Shown here: positions 17,501 to 26,180 of the stretch, piece after piece
How positions within the stretch are numbered: the first letter of the stretch is position 1
How the letters are laid out: each line of letters opens with the position of its first letter
Origin: Mucilaginibacter sp. L294
Lineage (GTDB): Bacteria > Bacteroidota > Bacteroidia > Sphingobacteriales > Sphingobacteriaceae
Direction of reading: 5' to 3'
Length of the DNA stretch: 64,000 nucleotides
NCBI RefSeq assembly: GCF_001636615.1
Contig: NZ_LGEK01000014.1
Location: 38,050 to 102,049 of the forward strand
Position numbers and translations under genes: made by a program
The notes under the pieces: model-generated
What the model was told of the DNA's origin: nothing
The model's input: the letters and a program-made list of their open reading frames with translations, nothing else
Databases searched by the model: none

Positions 17501-18301
17501 TTTGACGGCAGCAAACGCAGGTGGCTGAATTCCACCGGTAAAGTAGAACTGGACGGAAAAGGCGATGTGGTCTCAGTTGTCGGAACAATCTTCGATATTA
17601 CGGAAAGCAAGGAAGATGAGCTGCGTAAAAATGACTTTATCGGCATGGTCAGCCACGAGTTAAAAACCCCACTGACTTCCTTAAGCGGCTTTTCCCAGCT
17701 CGGCATGATGAATGCCCGGAAGAACGCTGACGAATACACGGGCAATTTGTTCGAAAAAGTTTATAGCCAGGTCCGTAAAATGAACGCGCTTATTAACGGT
17801 TTCCTGAACGTTTCCCGGCTGGATTCGGGCAAGATCCATTTACATAACACCACCTTCAATATGGATGAACTGATCCGGGAGGTCGTGGCTGAAACCGGCC
17901 TGACGGCGGGACAGCAAAGTTTTGAGGTGAATGGCAATGCAGGAGCGGTGACCGCAGATCGGGATAAGATCGAGACAGTGCTGACCAACCTGCTGAGCAA
18001 CGCGGTCAAATATGCCAAAGATAAACCAGTGACGGTGACCTGTACGGCTGGTGAAGGCGAGATAACGATCAGTGTAATGGATGAGGGCTTGGGGATCAAA
18101 ACCGACGACCTGGGTCATTTATTTGAACGTTATTACCGGGTGGAAAATGACCTGACGCAACATATTTCGGGTTTTGGGATCGGCCTTTACCTGAGTTCAG
18201 AGATCGTTAAGCGCCATGGCGGTCGGATCTGGGCGGAAAGTAAATTGGGAAAAGGTTCGGTGTTCAATTTCACACTGCCTTTAGTTCAGGCCGAACTGTA
18301 A
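14600..18301 (+). CDS. Hybrid sensor kinase with two transmitter modules
   Basis: 1233 residues, no clear membrane segment, so likely cytoplasmic. Order of parts: N-terminal PAS-like domain (WSKTALGPVESWPQSL), GAF-like region (about 165-320), first HisKA (NVSHEFRTPLTLM, His about 354), HATPase (about 460-570; DTGVGIP, GTGIGLSL), a receiver (about 633-745; LVVDDNADM, LILSDVMMPVMDG, YLVKPF), two PAS-like domains (about 760-1000), second HisKA (MVSHELKTPLTSL, His about 1018) and second HATPase (about 1125-1230; DEGLGIK, GFGIGLYLS). The receiver lies between two complete transmitters, which allows an internal relay. No separate response regulator is adjacent. Confidence 0.92.
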   Translation: MKTGGTESSEQFLSGGGEMGKLIRSMDWSKTALGPVESWPQSLRTSVSLCLSSTFPILIAWGPETIQIYNDSYRPICGEMHPRSMGMNFRVCWESALEVVGDKFTRGQQGEGTYITDQRMFLERYGYLEEAWMTFSFAPIRDESGGVGGIFHPITETTEKMLAGRRTQVLKDLGAVISKAKSVTEIADFTNAQYESYQLDVPFMLFYELAGAEAKLVSSAGTVNAAALAPPLISLAESQWPLRQVIDSGELLKVEDLQEFFGEFSSGPYEIAPHTAMILPVRISGQAELFGFIIAGVSACRALDQNYLNFYDQLAGTYNTAISNVYAYEQEQKRAEALAEIDRSKTAFFSNVSHEFRTPLTLMLGPLEDLLQQQGLDEHNKAQVGATHRNAMRLLKLVNNLLDYSRVEAGRVHAAYQKLDLAELTTDLASSFRSIIEKAGMELLVDCASLSASFYADRQMWEKIVLNLLSNAFKYTLAGRISVSLVQEGNSAILRVTDTGVGIPEKELPHMFERFHRVENSAGRTHEGTGIGLSLVNELVQLHGGEISVQSIEGSGSTFTVIIPAGKGHLPMNQVMESTRGTDFSAVTAPFIREAYSLLQDEAANESDEVTRTASDVVGSQDNTVNKETLILVVDDNADMRAYLKRLLEPYFTVGAAANGADALEQIKIALPSLILSDVMMPVMDGKTLLQNIRGNDDTYRLPVIFLSARAGEEARIDGLEAGADDYLVKPFSAAELLTKVRAQINISKARGHAEEQLRGLLTEAPVAMAIYRGPNHIIELANQRMLVYWGRTREVTVKRPLFEAIPELDDQGFRQIMDQVYQTGERFVSVETPVLLHRFGNEELAYVNLTIEALKDEHKNINGMIAVAADVTVQVNARLDLERMSDTLRLAMDSTGMGIYRIILASDLLEVSPRARVIHAIPPDEVLSYENTLAVVVPEHRERFRRAIAKAVETKGSFSEDYQIQPFDGSKRRWLNSTGKVELDGKGDVVSVVGTIFDITESKEDELRKNDFIGMVSHELKTPLTSLSGFSQLGMMNARKNADEYTGNLFEKVYSQVRKMNALINGFLNVSRLDSGKIHLHNTTFNMDELIREVVAETGLTAGQQSFEVNGNAGAVTADRDKIETVLTNLLSNAVKYAKDKPVTVTCTAGEGEITISVMDEGLGIKTDDLGHLFERYYRVENDLTQHISGFGIGLYLSSEIVKRHGGRIWAESKLGKGSVFNFTLPLVQAEL

Positions 18302-18385
18302 AATTTTACTTTTTGATCAGATCAATAATATCGACCGGTTTTTGGAGAAATATTAACAAGACAAAAGAATCAAACGCTGTTTATC

Positions 18386-20686
18386 TTAATTAATATTTCG
18401 GTTGGTCAGGGTTTCTTCAGACGGAAATTGTTTTTGCCACATCCTGTAATACTGCCCACAGGCTTTCATCAATTCGTGGTGGGTGCCCTCTTCCATCAGC
18501 TTGCCGGTTTGCAGTACCATGATTTTATCGGCATTCATAACGGTGCTTAAGCGGTGTGCGATGATGATGATCGTTTTTTGCTTTTCGCGCAGCAGGTTTA
18601 CCGCGTTTTGTACATGTGATTCAGATTCCGAATCAAGTGACGATGTCGCTTCATCCAATATCAGGATCTCCGGGCTACGGTAAAGCGCCCGGGCAATTGC
18701 GAGCCGCTGCCGCTGCCCGCCGGACAAGTTTGTACCATTCTCACCCAAAAATGTATTAAACCCATTTGGCAGGCGCTCAATAAAATCGGTGATCTCCAGG
18801 TCCGCACAGATCCTGACCACGCGTTTCATATCAGGTTCCAGATCACCAATAGCAATATTTTCCGTTACATTGCCGGCAAACAAGTGTACGTCCTGTGGCA
18901 CTACGCTCACGATCCGTCGTAAACTTTCGTTGGTGATATACTTAATATCATAGTCTCCAATGAATACCGAGCCCGACTGCAGCTCATAAATATTCTGCAT
19001 GAGGGAAAGCAGCGTGGTTTTACCCGACCCACTTTCGCCGACAATGGCTGTGATTTTTCCTTTTGAGATCTGAAGATCAAGCCCTTCAAATACATTATTC
19101 CGGCTGCCATAACGAAAGTGAACATTTTTGAATTTAATATCCCCCACCATGTCCGGTGTCAGTTCGGCACGGTTCTCCACTGGCTCCTGCTCCATGTCCA
19201 TGATCTCGAACAACCTGTCGGCAGCGATACGCGCGTCCTGCAACGTTTTGTTCATGCCGATCAGGCTGGCTACAGGTCCCATAAAATAACCGATGATCGA
19301 ATAAAATGAAAGCAATTCCCCCGGCGTAATGATCTTATCCAGCACAAATGCCGAACCGGACCATAACAGTATGACGGTAAAAGTAGTCGACGTAAAACTG
19401 CTGAGATTACCTACCCATAAAGAGTTGGTTGCCGAGCGGAATACCGTTTTTAACATGTTAATAAAACGGGTCTCGGTTTTAAAGTTGGCAAATTCTTCTA
19501 GTCCAAAACGCTTAATGGTCGAGATCGCGTTCACCGATTCTACCAGTTGCGTTTGCAGGTCGGCAGCGTTCTCCATCAGTTTACGCTGGGTGCTCCTGTT
19601 CAACCTGTCGGATAATTTATAAATGAACGCAAAGATCGGGACGATCACCAGCATAATCAGCGCCAGTTTCCAGTAATAGGTGAACATCAGGGCAAATGAA
19701 AAGATAAGAATGAAAATATTCACCGCGAACATGACCAGCACCTCGTTGATAAATGAACGGATCTTGACCGCATCGTTTATCCGCGAGATGATTTCGCCCA
19801 CGCGCATGCTGTCGAAGAATTGCTGGGGCAATCTCAACAGGTGTTTGTAATAACCCAATATCAAACGCGCATCGATTTGCTGGCCCGTTTTAAGCGTAAT
19901 AAGCGTTCGCGCATGATTAATAAATACCTGTAGAAAAATGATCACCACCATAACCACGCCCATTAAATTGAGCAGGTTCCGGTTATCTTCGGGCAGTACA
20001 TTATCCACGATCTTCTGCAGGAATATCGCCGTAGAGAGGCCCAAAATGGTATATACGACAGCGCCCAGCAGCACCTGCAGGAGCATCCCTTTATGGGGTT
20101 TCAGCAATTGCCAGAAACGTTTTTCGACAGATACCTTTTGGTCACCAGTTATAAAGCCCTCGTTTGGGGCAAGCAGTACTAAAACGCCGGTCCAGATCTC
20201 TTTAAATGCATCATGCGGAATCTCGTGCAACAGACCGTCGCCGGGGTCCATCACCTCTACAAACGTATCAGTTATTTTATAGATGACCAGGTAATGCTGC
20301 AAATGGTTTGGAAGCAATACGTGCGCGATGGTAGGTACAGGGATCTCGAACAAGTTACCAAAATCACCTTTTACGCCTTTGGCGGAAAAACCTAACTGCG
20401 TAGAGGCCTCGATCAGCCCGAGCAGGTTGGTTCCTTTTTTATCGGTAGAGGCCATTTGCCGGATACGGGCAATAGGCATTTTTAAATTGTAGTAAGCAGC
20501 TATGGAGGCAAGACAGGCGGCACCACAATCCATGATATCGTGTTGCTGAATTTGGATCCTCCTCCTAATACGCTTGTCCGCCGTAGCAGCTTCCCACTTT
20601 TTGTAAAGGGAAGATCTTTCGACGCGCCGAGCTAAAGAGTTGTACCAGGCTTCGATACTTTCTACAAATCGGTCGAATTTTGCCAT
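18386..20686 (-). CDS. C39 peptidase-containing ABC transporter
   Basis: 766 residues. The N-terminal peptidase C39 domain has its catalytic triad in place: Cys54 (MDCGAACL), His131 (LQHYLVIYK) and Asp147 (VMDPGDG). A six-helix exporter domain and an ATPase (GESGSGKTT, LSGGQRQRLAIARA, ILILDEATSSLD) follow. Enzymes of this type cut double-glycine leaders while exporting the peptide. It is the last gene of a leftward operon with three double-glycine peptides and an HlyD-type adaptor (3-bp gap), which fixes its role. No outer-membrane channel gene is in the operon, so a shared TolC-like protein may be used. Confidence 0.94.
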   Translation of the reverse strand: MAKFDRFVESIEAWYNSLARRVERSSLYKKWEAATADKRIRRRIQIQQHDIMDCGAACLASIAAYYNLKMPIARIRQMASTDKKGTNLLGLIEASTQLGFSAKGVKGDFGNLFEIPVPTIAHVLLPNHLQHYLVIYKITDTFVEVMDPGDGLLHEIPHDAFKEIWTGVLVLLAPNEGFITGDQKVSVEKRFWQLLKPHKGMLLQVLLGAVVYTILGLSTAIFLQKIVDNVLPEDNRNLLNLMGVVMVVIIFLQVFINHARTLITLKTGQQIDARLILGYYKHLLRLPQQFFDSMRVGEIISRINDAVKIRSFINEVLVMFAVNIFILIFSFALMFTYYWKLALIMLVIVPIFAFIYKLSDRLNRSTQRKLMENAADLQTQLVESVNAISTIKRFGLEEFANFKTETRFINMLKTVFRSATNSLWVGNLSSFTSTTFTVILLWSGSAFVLDKIITPGELLSFYSIIGYFMGPVASLIGMNKTLQDARIAADRLFEIMDMEQEPVENRAELTPDMVGDIKFKNVHFRYGSRNNVFEGLDLQISKGKITAIVGESGSGKTTLLSLMQNIYELQSGSVFIGDYDIKYITNESLRRIVSVVPQDVHLFAGNVTENIAIGDLEPDMKRVVRICADLEITDFIERLPNGFNTFLGENGTNLSGGQRQRLAIARALYRSPEILILDEATSSLDSESESHVQNAVNLLREKQKTIIIIAHRLSTVMNADKIMVLQTGKLMEEGTHHELMKACGQYYRMWQKQFPSEETLTNRNIN

Positions 20687-20689
20687 GGC

Positions 20690-21886
20690 CTATAATTGTG
20701 CGGTTGTTTTTGGTGAAAGACGTCCGGGACTTAACCAGTCGCTGGTTTTATCGTACAGTAATTGAAACAAGGTTCGTCTGGTGACATAAAAATTGGCCTG
20801 CACGGTCATGCCCTTTTTGATGCGGCCGACATAACCATTTTCTAATTTTAAATAACTTTGATCGAGCAAGCAGCGCACTTTAAAATAGGGCTGCTGACCG
20901 TTATCTGTAAATATATCGTTGCTTACGCTGAGTACCTTGCCGGTAAGCTGTCCCCACTGATTATAATTAAAGGCGTCAACCTGGAAGTTTACTTTGATAT
21001 CCGGCCGGATCAAACCAATATCTTTTGGTAAGACATAAACTTCGGCGATCATTCCCGTTTCAGGTGAGATCTCCGCAATCACCTCATTCGCGGCGATCAC
21101 ACTACCCGGCTGCACGCCTTTTACATTCTGCACGGTGCCGCTTACCGGCGCACGCAGGGTGTAATAATCCTTTTGTTCTTCTATCGATTTCCCTTCGGAT
21201 TGTAGGCTGCGCATTTGCGCTTTAAGGGTATTTAACTCTGCCTGCCATTTACTGCCCTGTCCATCGTAAATCAATTGCAACCCGCTTTGCGCATTCTGAT
21301 AGATGAGGTGCTGCTCATCATACTCGGCGGCAGAGAGCACATGATTGCGGTACAGGTAATTATATCTTTCTTCGTTACGGGTAGCAGCCGCAAGTTTCGC
21401 TGAAGCATCACGCGCTTGTTGTTTCAATAATACCCATTGCTGTCCGTACAAAGCCGATTTTAGCTGCGGGTTCGAATTCCAGTTACGGGTTTTAGCGATA
21501 TCCGAAAGCACTTGCAGATCGGCCAGCTGCGCATCAAATTCTATCTGCTGGGTACGGGCGGCCAGATCTTGCTGATTAATGGCCGAAGCAATCAGGGTAA
21601 CCAATACCTGCCCTTTTTTGACATGCATATTCTCTGTCAGCAACATGGTGTCTACCCTGCCGGCCACCAGCGCTTTTATTTCGTTGTGTTCGGTGGTTGA
21701 TTTGATCGTTCCAAGGCTTTTCACGTTGATATTGACCTTAACAAAAAATATCGCAACAAGCGCCAGCAACACAAAACCTATGACCATTTTGTAGATGATA
21801 TTAGTTTGCGGATCGTACTTACGGAAATGGTATTCTGCCGTAAGTGATAGAAACTCAGCCGGGAAAACTTTATTCTTGTTATCCAT
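20690..21886 (-). CDS. HlyD-type periplasmic adaptor
   Basis: 398 residues. One membrane helix near residues 32-50 (MVIGFVLLALVAIFFVKVNI), then a lipoyl-like half (STTEHNEIKALVAGRVDTML), a coiled-coil hairpin and the second lipoyl half (YTLRAPVSGTVQNVKGVQPG). The LRAPVSGTV motif is diagnostic of membrane fusion proteins. It links the inner-membrane C39 transporter to an outer-membrane channel. It starts 122 bp after the third peptide gene and ends 3 bp before the transporter gene. Confidence 0.93.
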   Translation of the reverse strand: MDNKNKVFPAEFLSLTAEYHFRKYDPQTNIIYKMVIGFVLLALVAIFFVKVNINVKSLGTIKSTTEHNEIKALVAGRVDTMLLTENMHVKKGQVLVTLIASAINQQDLAARTQQIEFDAQLADLQVLSDIAKTRNWNSNPQLKSALYGQQWVLLKQQARDASAKLAAATRNEERYNYLYRNHVLSAAEYDEQHLIYQNAQSGLQLIYDGQGSKWQAELNTLKAQMRSLQSEGKSIEEQKDYYTLRAPVSGTVQNVKGVQPGSVIAANEVIAEISPETGMIAEVYVLPKDIGLIRPDIKVNFQVDAFNYNQWGQLTGKVLSVSNDIFTDNGQQPYFKVRCLLDQSYLKLENGYVGRIKKGMTVQANFYVTRRTLFQLLYDKTSDWLSPGRLSPKTTAQL

Positions 21887-22008
21887 CCTATTTTAGGTAT
21901 TCGGTAAATAGTAAATCAAAAAATCTGCAAAGTGTTTTAAACCGCTCAGACTCTTAGCCAAAAAAGGGATCGTACCAGCCATCCCTTTGTATAATAAAGC
22001 GATATGGC

Positions 22009-22242
22009 TTAAGCATTTGTGCCATTGCCGTAGGCATTTAAGTTAAAATCGATATCGTTCCCGATAGAAAGTTTATAATCACGTGAGCGCCCGCCCTGCC
22101 GCCATTTAAACTCGATCGAAAGCAGGGAATCCGTGCCGCTGCTCAGTGTCATGCTTGCGCCAATAGCGGTGCCGCCATTTATATCTCTCAGTTCATCTGC
22201 GTTTAACACACAAAGTCCTGGGCTTTTTACATCAGTTTTCAT
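22009..22242 (-). CDS. Double-glycine leader peptide 3
   Basis: 77 residues from ATG 22242. The leader of 24 residues ends [12 protein letters not shown], the LxxxEL-x-x-I-x-GG pattern cut by C39 peptidases. The predicted 53-residue product starts TAIGASMTL, contains a basic stretch ([12 protein letters not shown]) and ends rich in Asn and Gly. It has one Cys, in the leader, and none in the product. It is unlike peptides 1 and 2 outside the leader and could be a partner peptide or an immunity-linked product. A longer in-frame start at 22371 is rejected because it would run through the stem at 22271-22295 and into peptide 1. Confidence 0.75.
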   Translation of the reverse strand: MKTDVKSPGLCVLNADELRDINGGTAIGASMTLSSGTDSLLSIEFKWRQGGRSRDYKLSIGNDIDFNLNAYGNGTNA

Positions 22243-22270
22243 GTCGTTATTATTTTGTTTAAATAATAAA

Positions 22271-22295
22271 GCGCGGGTAGTATGAGTACCCGCGC
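22271..22295 (-). terminator. Hairpin between peptide genes 1 and 3, likely attenuator
   Basis: GCGCGGGTA pairs perfectly with TACCCGCGC around a 7-base loop. On the minus strand it is followed by TTTATTATTT. Since the operon continues, it probably acts as a partial terminator that gives the first two peptide genes more transcript than the export genes. Confidence 0.6.
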
Positions 22296-22315
22296 CCTGG
22301 TGTTTAATTTTTAAA

Positions 22316-22561
22316 TTACGCACTTTGTGATTTTTGGCCGAATAAGCCGCCAAGGCTTGACGTAATACCATTGCCTAAAGAGAAGGCAGAGGCGTTACTT
22401 TCGTCGCCGTCTTGGCTTGCGCTTTGGAACGATAATAAATTACCGATACCTAAGTTGCCTAATAAACCGCTTTCACTTGATGATGAAGAATCATTACCTC
22501 CAAAAATTGATCCGCCGTTTACTTCCAGTAATTCAGCGTTGTTTAATTCTTGCATTTTCAT
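22316..22561 (-). CDS. Double-glycine leader peptide 1, Ser-rich
   Basis: 81 residues. Leader of 17 ([17 protein letters not shown]) followed by a 64-residue product starting [15 protein letters not shown]. The product is rich in Ser, Gly, Leu and Asn, has no Cys, and includes [11 protein letters not shown] and [13 protein letters not shown], glycine-spaced hydrophobic segments that suggest membrane activity. About 80 percent identical to peptide 2. Likely a class II bacteriocin or microcin-like peptide; signalling is another option. Read as part of the operon that ends with the C39 transporter. Confidence 0.82.
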   Translation of the reverse strand: MKMQELNNAELLEVNGGSIFGGNDSSSSSESGLLGNLGIGNLLSFQSASQDGDESNASAFSLGNGITSSLGGLFGQKSQSA

Positions 22562-22664
22562 GGTTTCCTGTATTTAAAAATGTTTGCCTACTCTATTAAA
22601 GGTTTTCAGCGTGCCCTTTTAATTTACAGAACAGCTTACGCCATTCTATCCTCTTCTGCCCGCC

Positions 22665-22910
22665 TTATGACTGGCTTGATAGCTGATTAAAAATACCACC
22701 CAGGCTTGATGTAATACCGTTTCCCAAAGAGAAGGAAGTCGAGTGGCTTTCGTCACCGTCTTTGCTGGTACTGCTGAACGATAATAAATTACCGATTCCC
22801 AGGTTGCCAATTAATCCGCTGTCGCTTGATGAAGAAGAATCATTACCTCCAAAAATAGACCCGCCGTTCACTTCCTGTAATTCGGCGTTGTTTAATTCTT
22901 GCATTTTCAT
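22665..22910 (-). CDS. Double-glycine leader peptide 2, Ser-rich
   Basis: 81 residues and first gene of the operon. The leader is the same as in peptide 1 except Gln for Leu at position 12; the product again starts [12 protein letters not shown]. Sixteen of 81 positions differ from peptide 1, mostly in the middle (residues 46-57) and at the C-terminus. The 40-50 bp before each of the two genes are also alike (ACTCTrTTAAAGGTTTTCAG), so the duplication covers the leader region as well. No Cys. Confidence 0.82.
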   Translation of the reverse strand: MKMQELNNAELQEVNGGSIFGGNDSSSSSDSGLIGNLGIGNLLSFSSTSKDGDESHSTSFSLGNGITSSLGGIFNQLSSQS

Positions 22911-23020
22911 GGTTTCTGTATATTAAATTTTGCTTACTCTGTTAAAGGTTTTCAGCATTCCCTTGTGCTGAATAGGCTACAGCAACTGTGCCAATGAGAT
23001 TAATTTATAGTTAATTTCTA

Positions 23021-23049
23021 ACAACTAAAAAGAATATATTACAACTAAA
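23021..23049. promoter_or_regulatory. Direct repeat pair upstream of the peptide operon
   Basis: ACAACTAAA occurs twice, at 23021-23029 and 23041-23049, 20 bp start to start, that is two helical turns. This lies 111-139 bp before the first peptide gene. Spaced direct repeats are the usual form of LytTR and similar response-regulator sites, though the sequence does not fit the published LytTR consensus well. I see nothing else between 22911 and 23233. Confidence 0.4.
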
Positions 23050-23429
23050 CGTCGCAAACCGTTATCAAATGAATTACGTAGCCAACAACAAAGCAAATCA
23101 TACATATACCTGGTTTACAGTAAACAAGGGCATTATTGACATTTAAAAAACGACCTAAACCTTTTAAAGTCGCACAAAAAAGCTCATAGCTAAAACGAGT
23201 GAGTTTTTCATCTGAAGGTACATTTACGTTCTTTCATTTGGCATTTGGCAAATAGTTTTGGTCGATTGAAACTGTATATTGTTCGGAAATAAGGTCCATT
23301 GTTGTTGTCATATTGGATGTTTCGGAGATATAATCAGCCATTCGTTTGATCTTGATCGGATCTTTGTGTAAAATGTAAGATCCGTACCAACCGGTCCACG
23401 TACTGTTAAAGTAATCTGCCAGTAAATCG

Positions 23430-24338
23430 GCGTCATCCTTAACTCAGCAACGGATGGGTAGTAAGTGCCGCCATTAACCTGGCCAATATATTGTGGGGCT
23501 TCCCCGCCATTAAGGCGTGCTTCATTTGTTTAAAGTAGCAACATCAACCGGATCGCGAAATACGTCAAGTTTATTAGCACGGGTTGAAACTGTAGTTAAG
23601 GCATTTAAAGTGATACGAGCCTGCCCTGTTTTATCCCTCCTTGTGGTGATGAGGATAACTCCGTTTGCACTACGCGAGCCATATGAGATGCCGATGAGGC
23701 ATCTTTCAATACTTCGATGGATTCAATATCATCAGGATTGACCTGTGTGATGTTACCTGCATCACCCAAAGGAATACCATCGATCACTACCAAAGCATTG
23801 GCGCCACTTCGTGAGCCCAAAGCCCTTACACGGATAGTTGCACCCGCCCCTGGCTGGCCTGATGGCGCGATGACTTGCACGCCGGCAATTTTTCCCTGTA
23901 ACAATTGATCGATACTGCCTGAAGGGGGACGGTTTAGATCGCTTCCTTTAAGCGAACCCACAGAACCGGTAACATCACTTTTCCTTGTTGTACCGTATCC
24001 TACAAAAACCACCTCGTTCAGATCACGGGAGGAGTTTTGCATGGTTACCTGAATTTTGTTTGATTGGAGTTTGCTTTGATCTCCAGTGTTTCCAAACCTA
24101 TGAAAGAAAACACCAAAGTGTTTTCTCCTTCCGGAAGGCTAATCTTGAATTCTCCCTTAGTATCAGAAACTGCCCATACTGTGTTGTTGCCTTTGAGCTT
24201 TACAGTAACACCTGGTAAAGTAATGCCCTGCTGATCGGCAACTACGCCTGTAATTTGTCGTTGTTGGGCAAATGCCGTAAAAGCATTCAACAGCAAAAAC
24301 ATCCTACACACTAACGTTGTGTAAAAATATTTCCTCAT
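23430..24338 (-). pseudogene. Eroded SusC/RagA-type TonB-dependent receptor
   Basis: The start at 24338 gives a signal peptide and a carboxypeptidase-like beta domain (QRQITGVVADQQGI, VFSFIGLETLEIKA). One base appears lost in an A-run near 24050, shifting into the frame that holds DLNEVVFVGYGTTRKSDVTG and the plug (VIDGIPLGDAGNI, IESIEVLKDASSAS). A second shift near 23680 moves to the frame with GSRSANGVILITTRR, which ends at TGA 23522-23524; coding-like sequence continues to about 23440. The beta barrel of some 700 residues is gone. Down to 23234 another frame reads YFNSTWTGWYGSYILHKDP, possibly the end of a different lost gene. Not functional. Confidence 0.85.
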
Positions 24339-24503
24339 AATTTTAGAATTGGTTTATGAGGACAATATTAGGGGCTTACATTAATCGATTATTGTATCAG
24401 TTAAGTATACAAAAACTGGCAAAAAGTGGTTTAAAGGCAGTTTCGTGTAAAGAGTTTTGTTCAGATCGCAATCTTTCGATCCTATTTCCAATTCTTTTAA
24501 AGA

Positions 24504-26180
24504 TTATAAATTTCCTTTTTTTAATTCGTTGACGGCATGATCAACAGCCCTCGCGGTAAAAGCCATGTAAGTAAGTGATGGGTTAACACAAGATGCTGAA
24601 GCCATAAAAGAGCCGTCGGTTACAAAAACGTTCTGGGCATCCCATACCTGATTCCATTTATTAAGTACCGATGTTTTTGGATCATGCCCCATACGTGCCG
24701 AACCCATTTCGTGGGTGGCACCCATTACTTTACGGCGTATATATCCTTTTACATCTTTGATACCGGCGGCCTCCAACATTTCTACCGCATCGTTTTCGCT
24801 GTCTATATCCATGCGCAGCTCGTTATCCTTTAGTTCAGCATCTATAGATAAGGTGCTTAAGCCCCATTTATCTTTTAGATCCCTGTTCATCACCAGTTTA
24901 TTCTCATGATAAGGCAACACTTCGCCAAAACTCTGGATAGATATATTCCAGTCGCCAGGCTCCTGCAGTGCATCTTTGAGGTCAGCTCCAATACTTAATT
25001 CGGCTATATTTCGGTCCCAGGCCTCGCGGCCGGCCTGCCCCTGGTAGCCAAATCCGCGCAGGTAGTCGCGTTTGTCGCCAAACAAATTACGGTAACGGGG
25101 AATGTAAATACCATTAGCCCTGCGACCAAAATAATACTTATCATCGTAACCTTCTACCGTGCCATACGCGCCGCCGCCCACGTGATGGTCCATAATATTA
25201 TGGGCCAGTTCGCCGCTGCTACTACCCAAGCCGGCCTGCCAGATATCAGTTGCCGAGTTCATAAGAATCCAGGCGCTGTTAAAGGTAGACGCATTCAGAA
25301 AGACGATCTTGGCGGTATAAGTGTAAGTTTTATTGGTTTCCGAATCCAGCACTTCCACCCCTGTTGCTGTTTTGCTATCTTTATCATATAATACCTGCGT
25401 TACTATGGACCATGGTCTTATTGTTAAATTACCTGTTTTTAAGGCTGCCGGTAAGGTTGATGATTGCGTGCTGAAATATCCCCCAAACGGGCAACCTAAC
25501 GCACACCTGTTGCGATACTGGCAATTGGTACGCCCCGGCATAGCCTGGGTGATGTTAGCCGTGCGCCCGATGATCATCCGGCGGGCATCTTTGTAATATT
25601 GCTTTAAACGCGCGGCCACATCCTTCTCTACACAGTTCATTTCCATAGGCGGGAGGTACTGGCCATCAGGTAACTGGGGCATTTGTTCTAAGGAGCCGCT
25701 CACTCCGATATATCGCTCCACATGATCATACCAGGGGGCGATATCTTTATAACGAACGGGCCAGTCTACTGCTATGCCTTCTTTCAGGTTGGCTTCAAAA
25801 TCAAAATCACTCCAGCGATAGGTTTGCCTGCCCCATGTTAAAGAGCGACCGCCAATTTGGTAACCCCTTTTCCAGGAATAGGGTTTAATTTGAGTGTAGG
25901 GATTTTCCCTTTCATTAGCCCAAAAGCCAAGATTAGATTCGTTCACCCCACCTGATTTATAAAGCATTGGATAATCTTTGGCAGCGCTTGTTACTGATGC
26001 ATTACGGTGGGGAAACTCCCAAGGCGCTTTCACGGCCGTGGTATAGTCCTTTATGTGTTCGATGTTTTGCCCGCGCTCCAGCATCAGGACTTTAAGGCCT
26101 TTTTCGGTCAGCTCTTTAGCAGCCCAGCCCCCGGAGATTCCAGAGCCTACTACAATAGCATCGTAATAATTATTTTTCAT
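24504..26180 (-). CDS. GMC-family oxidoreductase
   Basis: 558 residues. N-terminal FAD-binding fold (DAIVVGSGISGGWAAKEL, then VLMLERG) and the C-terminal GMC motif region (MGSARMGHDP, then FVTDGSFMASASCVNPSLTY). A segment CALGCPFGGYFS lies in the middle. GMC enzymes oxidise sugar or alcohol hydroxyls; Bacteroidota members in sugar loci often act on glycosides or sugar acids. No signal peptide, so cytoplasmic unless moved with a partner. Its start overlaps the ThuA gene by 11 bp, so translation is coupled. Last gene of the locus. Confidence 0.9.
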   Translation of the reverse strand: MKNNYYDAIVVGSGISGGWAAKELTEKGLKVLMLERGQNIEHIKDYTTAVKAPWEFPHRNASVTSAAKDYPMLYKSGGVNESNLGFWANERENPYTQIKPYSWKRGYQIGGRSLTWGRQTYRWSDFDFEANLKEGIAVDWPVRYKDIAPWYDHVERYIGVSGSLEQMPQLPDGQYLPPMEMNCVEKDVAARLKQYYKDARRMIIGRTANITQAMPGRTNCQYRNRCALGCPFGGYFSTQSSTLPAALKTGNLTIRPWSIVTQVLYDKDSKTATGVEVLDSETNKTYTYTAKIVFLNASTFNSAWILMNSATDIWQAGLGSSSGELAHNIMDHHVGGGAYGTVEGYDDKYYFGRRANGIYIPRYRNLFGDKRDYLRGFGYQGQAGREAWDRNIAELSIGADLKDALQEPGDWNISIQSFGEVLPYHENKLVMNRDLKDKWGLSTLSIDAELKDNELRMDIDSENDAVEMLEAAGIKDVKGYIRRKVMGATHEMGSARMGHDPKTSVLNKWNQVWDAQNVFVTDGSFMASASCVNPSLTYMAFTARAVDHAVNELKKGNL

